A DNA stretch of 9,695 nt. Source: an uncultured Clostridia bacterium (GTDB taxonomy: Bacteria > Bacillota > Clostridia > Oscillospirales > Ruminococcaceae). The stretch covers positions 1 through 9,695 of the forward strand of contig CALXKG010000019.1 of the NCBI GenBank assembly GCA_944388825.1. The letters run 5' to 3'. Every line of letters starts with the position of its first letter. Within the stretch, counting starts at the first letter, position 1. Positions 6,376 through 9,695 of this stretch are shown piece after piece. Under the pieces are notes generated by a model. It made no database searches and was not told where the DNA came from. It saw nothing but the letters and a program-made list of their open reading frames with translations. The position numbers were made by a program, and so were the translations under genes.

Positions 6376-7304
6376 GCTACACGGCCGGGTTTGCCCTTTT
6401 GACTCCCCTCCTCATCCTGGTGCTGGCGGCCATACTCGCCGTCTGCATCTTCGTCTACCGGGACGCGAAAGCCAGGGGGCTCTCCCCCGTCCCCTGGGCG
6501 ATCTGCGCGCTGCTGCTCCCCGGGTTTATCGGGCTGGCCCTCTACCTGGTCGCCCGGACCGGCCGGTCGGCCCTCAAGTGCCCCGGGTGCGGCAGGCGGG
6601 TGGAACCGTCCTTCATCGTCTGCCCCTACTGCGGGGAGAAGCTGAAGCTCGCCTGCCCCGCCTGCGGGACGGCGGTCGAGCCGGACTGGAAGGTCTGCCC
6701 CGGCTGCGCCGCCCCCCTTCCCCGCCGGGAGCCGCCGGTACAGGAAAAGGAAAAGGGGCTGGGATGGCTTCTGGCTATCTGCGTCGTCATCCCGCTGCTG
6801 CTGATAACCGGGCTTGTCTGCCTGATGGCCTTCCCCCTGGACACAGGCGGCTACAACGTCTCCCGGGTCTGTCTCCCGGTAGACGATCTGATGGCCGAAT
6901 ACCCGCAGCTGCGGGACACCGCCGTCGGGAACTGGGTGTCGGCGATGGAAAACGAGGACGCCGATATCGCCCTCCTCTGGCAGAAGCAGGACCACACCGG
7001 CGCGCAGTCCGGCGAAGATGTGGAGATCCTCGGCTGCTACGCTTACCTGCGGGGGTACGACCCCGAAGCGCTCAACACCGAGTCGGAAGGCGACTGGCTG
7101 GGTGCGGTCGGCCTGGACATCCTGGCGTATCCCGACGCGGGCAGCCGGGCGTTTGTCGCCTACTTCCAGCTGACGGCGGACAAGGTCGCGCCGCCGCCGG
7201 CGGTATATGCAGACGGGCGGAAGGTGGATGTCCCGTCGACCGAACTGACCGGCGCGGTGGAGCTGCCGCTGCTGTTTGACTTTTACCTGACCGACGCCGG
7301 ATAA
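6372..7304 (+). CDS. Three-TM double-zinc-ribbon membrane protein
   Basis: 310 aa. Two hydrophobic helices (about 7-29 and 40-61) flank the block YRDAKARGLSPVPW. This resembles the phospholipase D-nuclease N-terminal (PLDNc_N-like) membrane segment often joined to zinc ribbons in Firmicutes. Two ribbons follow: C70/C73 with C84/C87, and C95/C98 with C109/C112, each CPxC-x10-CPxC. After a charged linker (118-128) comes a third TM helix (about 130-153), then an acidic C-terminal domain of about 155 residues with no family I recognise. Cytoplasmic ribbons and an external C-terminal domain seem likely, but positive-inside counting is ambiguous. The real start is ATG 6372, preceded by AAAGGAGAG and overlapping the previous stop as ATGA. 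A longer frame from 6201 runs through the previous gene and is not used. As the third gene of the sigma operon it may sense a signal or modulate the anti-sigma factor (inference). Confidence 0.85.
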   Translation: MSYTAGFALLTPLLILVLAAILAVCIFVYRDAKARGLSPVPWAICALLLPGFIGLALYLVARTGRSALKCPGCGRRVEPSFIVCPYCGEKLKLACPACGTAVEPDWKVCPGCAAPLPRREPPVQEKEKGLGWLLAICVVIPLLLITGLVCLMAFPLDTGGYNVSRVCLPVDDLMAEYPQLRDTAVGNWVSAMENEDADIALLWQKQDHTGAQSGEDVEILGCYAYLRGYDPEALNTESEGDWLGAVGLDILAYPDAGSRAFVAYFQLTADKVAPPPAVYADGRKVDVPSTELTGAVELPLLFDFYLTDAG

Positions 7305-7306
7305 CG

Positions 7307-7346
7307 AAAAAGGCCCTCCCGGGCAATCCGCGCCCGGGAGGGTTTT
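7307..7346. terminator. Bidirectional terminator between sigma operon and GH3
   Basis: An 11-bp GC-rich stem, CCCTCCCGGGC (7314-7324) with GCCCGGGAGGG (7332-7342), has a 7-nt loop. TTTT follows on the plus strand and, because of AAAAAGG on the left, TTTTT on the minus strand. It lies 9 bp after the zinc-ribbon gene and 14 bp after the end of the convergent GH3 gene, so it can stop both transcripts. Confidence 0.9.
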
Positions 7347-7356
7347 CCCTGCCTTT

Positions 7357-9606
7357 TTACTTTTTCAGTTCCGCGTTCCCAAGGTTGTACTTCTCGTTCC
7401 GTCCGTCGTGGATCTCGCCCGACCAGTTCAGCCCGTAGCCGAACTGGTAGGTGTGGCCCTCGGTATCGGTATAGGGGGTCATGTCAAGCGGCAGGTCCTC
7501 GCAGTGGCGCTCGACCGTCTCCATATCCGCCGGCATCATGAAGGGCAGCAGGCCCGACGGCTCGACGCCGCCGGTCAGCACCTCGTACATCGCCCTGCGC
7601 TGGATGTAAAAATCGACCGCGAGGGCGTCGACATACGGCTCAAACTCCTTCGGCACCGTCATGTTGGCGATGGTTAAGAGGGCGATGACCGGCTTGTCCC
7701 CCATCTTCCGCCGCATCTCGAGGACGTTGTCCAGGTCGCGCTCGTTGTAGCAGACGCCGGTCTTGCCCTTATAGCTGCGGTTGGGGTTTTCCGTCTCCCG
7801 GTAGTCCCCCTGGCCGATGCTCTCTTCCCGGGCTTTTTCGGCGGTATAGGGGCGGTACTGGAGGCTGACCGGCAGGTAGCCCATTTCGCCCAGCCGCTCG
7901 TCGTCGTTATACCCCAGCGACTGGGGGCTCTCCATCATCACCAGCGCGGCGTCCGCCTCCTCCGGCGTATCGACGACGGTGAAATAGGGCGCGATCTCGT
8001 CCGGGTCGTAGGGGGAGAAGGTGCGGTCCACCTCCAGGTTGCCGAAAAAGTTGATCTTGCCCTTTTCGGTGCGGTCGGGGATGTAGACCCTGGTCCCCTT
8101 CTTGAGGGGGAGGACGCCGCCCTTATTCTTCAGCAGGACGACCGACTCGGTCTGCCGCTTGAAGCCGAGGTCGACATATTCCTGCCGGCCGATCACCTTG
8201 CCGCTCTCCCGGGGGTCGAGGTAGGGGTTCTCAAACAGGCCGGTGCGGAAGAGGGGCAGCAGGATCCGGTAGGCGGTCGCGGCAAACCGCTTCTTCATCG
8301 CCTCCTCGCCGTACCTTTCGACGCCGAGCCGGTAGGCGTCCATCACCGGCCCCACCTCATTGTCGCCGCCGAACTGGTCGACGCCGTTCAGGATCGCCTT
8401 GAGGATCCGCTCGGGGCGGGGCAGCGTCTCGACCCCGTGGGCCGCGTGGGCAAAGGCGGTCAGCTTTTCCCCTTCGGTGTGCTGGGTAACGCCCCAGTCG
8501 GTGCAGACGACCCCTTCATAGCCGTACTTTTCCCGCAGCAGGTCGTGGATGATGTAGTGGGAATAGGCGTTGCCGACGTTCTCGTCCGGGTCGATGCCGG
8601 TGGAAATGGTATAGTAAGGCATGATCGCCCCGGCCATCTTTGTCGGGCCGTCCAGCTTAAAGGCCCCTTCGGTGAAGACCGACAGGTGGGCGTCGAAATT
8701 GCCGCCGGGATAGACCGCGTACTTGCCGTAGGCGTAGTGGGCGTCCCGGCCGCCCTCGCCGGTGCCGCCGCCCGGCCAGTGCTTGGCCATCGCGTTGATC
8801 GAGTCTTTCCCCCAGCCGCTCTCGGAGCCTTCGGTCGTCTGGAGGCCGTCGCAGTAGGCTCTCGCCATATCCTGGCTCATTTTGACGTGGCAGCCGAAGG
8901 TATCCCGGGTGCGCATCCACCGGGGGTCGGTGCCGAGGTCGATCTGGGGGGAGAGGGCGGAGGTGATGCCCATCGCCCGGTACTCTCTGGCGGCGATCTC
9001 CGCGTGCTCCTTGACCACTTCCGGCCGGAAGGTGGCGGCAAGCCCCATCCCCTGCGGCCATTTGGAGGTGGTGACGACGTCGTGGGACTGGCGGCCGGTG
9101 GGGTTGCGGGCCCCGTGGCGCGGGTCGGAGGAGAGGCTGACCGGGATGCCGAAGGGGGAAGATTCCGCCAGCGCCTGGAGGTTGTTGTTCCAGCGGGCGA
9201 GCGACTCGATGTCGCAGGCGTCGGTCAGAAGGACGGTGCGGATGCCGTCCTCCGGGATGAACTTTTTCTGGGCGTCCGACAGCTCGTAGGCCGGCACCCC
9301 CGCCTCGTCGAAGGGCTTGCCGCCGTAGGTGCCGCCGAACCGCCCCATCGCCGGCACCGCCTGATGGGAGGAGAAGAGGGTCAGCCCCGCGACCGCCTCG
9401 GGCGAGAGCCGGGCGGAGAGGTCTTTCGCCCGTTCTTCGGGGGAAAGCCGCCAGTCTTCATAGGGGAGCAGTTCCCCCGTCCCGGCGAGGTCTTTAAAGG
9501 CAAAGCCGTCCTGCTCGATGACCGGCGCGTCCATCACGCCCAAAGCCGCCCCGCCGTCGTTCTCGACAACGGTGTAATAGCCGTTAAACTGTTTCCGATA
9601 CGCCAT
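7357..9606 (-). CDS. GH3 glycoside hydrolase (beta-glucosidase-like)
   Basis: Retaining glycoside hydrolase family 3 enzyme, 749 aa. It probably releases terminal beta-glucosyl or related residues from oligosaccharides; the exact sugar cannot be read from sequence. The (beta/alpha)8 domain carries the nucleophile D370 in VVCTDWG, the KHWPGG block (275-280), SLSSDPRHG (157-165) and SPQIDLGTDPRW (219-230). The second, alpha/beta sandwich domain begins near 485 (TESVVLLKNKGGVLPL). The protein ends soon after FGYGLNW (722-728). In many GH3 enzymes an FnIII-like domain follows at that point, and here it is absent. There is no signal peptide, so it is cytoplasmic and would act on imported substrates. 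The ATG at 9606 follows AAAGGA with about 9-nt spacing. It is transcribed alone in this window, from a strong promoter, and ends at the bidirectional terminator. Its promoter resembles that of the esterase, hinting at joint control. Confidence 0.92.
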   Translation of the reverse strand: MAYRKQFNGYYTVVENDGGAALGVMDAPVIEQDGFAFKDLAGTGELLPYEDWRLSPEERAKDLSARLSPEAVAGLTLFSSHQAVPAMGRFGGTYGGKPFDEAGVPAYELSDAQKKFIPEDGIRTVLLTDACDIESLARWNNNLQALAESSPFGIPVSLSSDPRHGARNPTGRQSHDVVTTSKWPQGMGLAATFRPEVVKEHAEIAAREYRAMGITSALSPQIDLGTDPRWMRTRDTFGCHVKMSQDMARAYCDGLQTTEGSESGWGKDSINAMAKHWPGGGTGEGGRDAHYAYGKYAVYPGGNFDAHLSVFTEGAFKLDGPTKMAGAIMPYYTISTGIDPDENVGNAYSHYIIHDLLREKYGYEGVVCTDWGVTQHTEGEKLTAFAHAAHGVETLPRPERILKAILNGVDQFGGDNEVGPVMDAYRLGVERYGEEAMKKRFAATAYRILLPLFRTGLFENPYLDPRESGKVIGRQEYVDLGFKRQTESVVLLKNKGGVLPLKKGTRVYIPDRTEKGKINFFGNLEVDRTFSPYDPDEIAPYFTVVDTPEEADAALVMMESPQSLGYNDDERLGEMGYLPVSLQYRPYTAEKAREESIGQGDYRETENPNRSYKGKTGVCYNERDLDNVLEMRRKMGDKPVIALLTIANMTVPKEFEPYVDALAVDFYIQRRAMYEVLTGGVEPSGLLPFMMPADMETVERHCEDLPLDMTPYTDTEGHTYQFGYGLNWSGEIHDGRNEKYNLGNAELKK

Positions 9607-9653
9607 ATTGTCCGTTCCTTTCCGTTGCGCATTTTGAATTGCATACTATATAT

Positions 9654-9682
9654 AGGATACCAGAATCGACAGTTTTTGTCAA
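9654..9682 (-). promoter_or_regulatory. Strong sigma-A promoter of the GH3 gene
   Basis: On the minus strand TTGACA (9677-9682), a 17-bp spacer and TATCCT (9654-9659) with an extended -10 TGG form a strong housekeeping promoter. GACA-gtttt-TGTC (inverted repeat, 9668-9680 on the plus strand) overlaps the -35 and could be an operator half-site pair, though it is short. Confidence 0.8.
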
Positions 9683-9695
9683 GAGAAAAACGGCT

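Noticed and set aside
6143..7279. Plus-strand ORF (378 codons) in another frame across the zinc-ribbon gene
   Set aside because: The product is Arg/Gly/Pro-rich shadow sequence. The alternative frame has TM helices, zinc ribbons and good ribosome binding sites with overlapping starts.

Overview
The window (9,695 bp, GC-rich, roughly 60-65% by eye) looks like chromosome from a GC-rich gut-type member of the Firmicutes, most likely class Clostridia (Oscillospiraceae/Ruminococcaceae-like). Supporting signs are strong AGGAGG-type ribosome binding sites, canonical TTGACA-17-TATNNT promoters, a phospho-specific GH1 enzyme of the Firmicutes BglA type, an ECF sigma operon with a zinc-ribbon membrane protein, and an intergenic GGCTCCCTC...GAGGGAG hairpin element of a kind I recall from such genomes. 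The genus cannot be named from the sequence alone.

Layout, left to right. Bases 1-180 hold the 3' end of an unrecognised plus-strand gene with lower third-position GC than its neighbours. Bases 181-446 are non-coding: a hairpin-rich intergenic repeat and a strong terminator for the gene to its right. Next come three minus-strand genes: a GH1 6-phospho-beta-glucosidase (447-1922), a type-B carboxylesterase (2027-3481) with a strong promoter at 3563-3591, and an M32 carboxypeptidase Taq-type metallopeptidase (3669-5198). The gap 5199-5609 is a divergent control region. It contains an extended -10 promoter for the peptidase, a 165-bp MITE-like inverted-repeat element, and an ECF-type promoter for the rightward operon. 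The plus-strand operon 5610-7304 has three overlapping genes: an ECF sigma factor, a two-TM candidate anti-sigma factor, and a three-TM double-zinc-ribbon protein. It meets the minus-strand GH3 glycoside hydrolase (7357-9606) at a bidirectional terminator. The GH3 promoter sits at the right edge of the window.

How the genes may work together. GH1, esterase and GH3 all lack signal peptides and would act in the cytoplasm. They could hydrolyse imported phosphorylated beta-glucosides, acyl-esterified sugars and unphosphorylated oligosaccharides respectively, but no transporter or regulator for them lies in the window. The GH3 and esterase promoters share 21 of 24 bases around and upstream of the -35 hexamer, which hints at common control; GH1 has no such box and may be transcribed with the esterase. 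The ECF operon is probably an independent, autoregulated envelope-sensing unit. It is the most novel-looking system here, although ECF/anti-sigma modules in general are well known. No RNA genes, CRISPR arrays, prophage genes or transposase genes were found.
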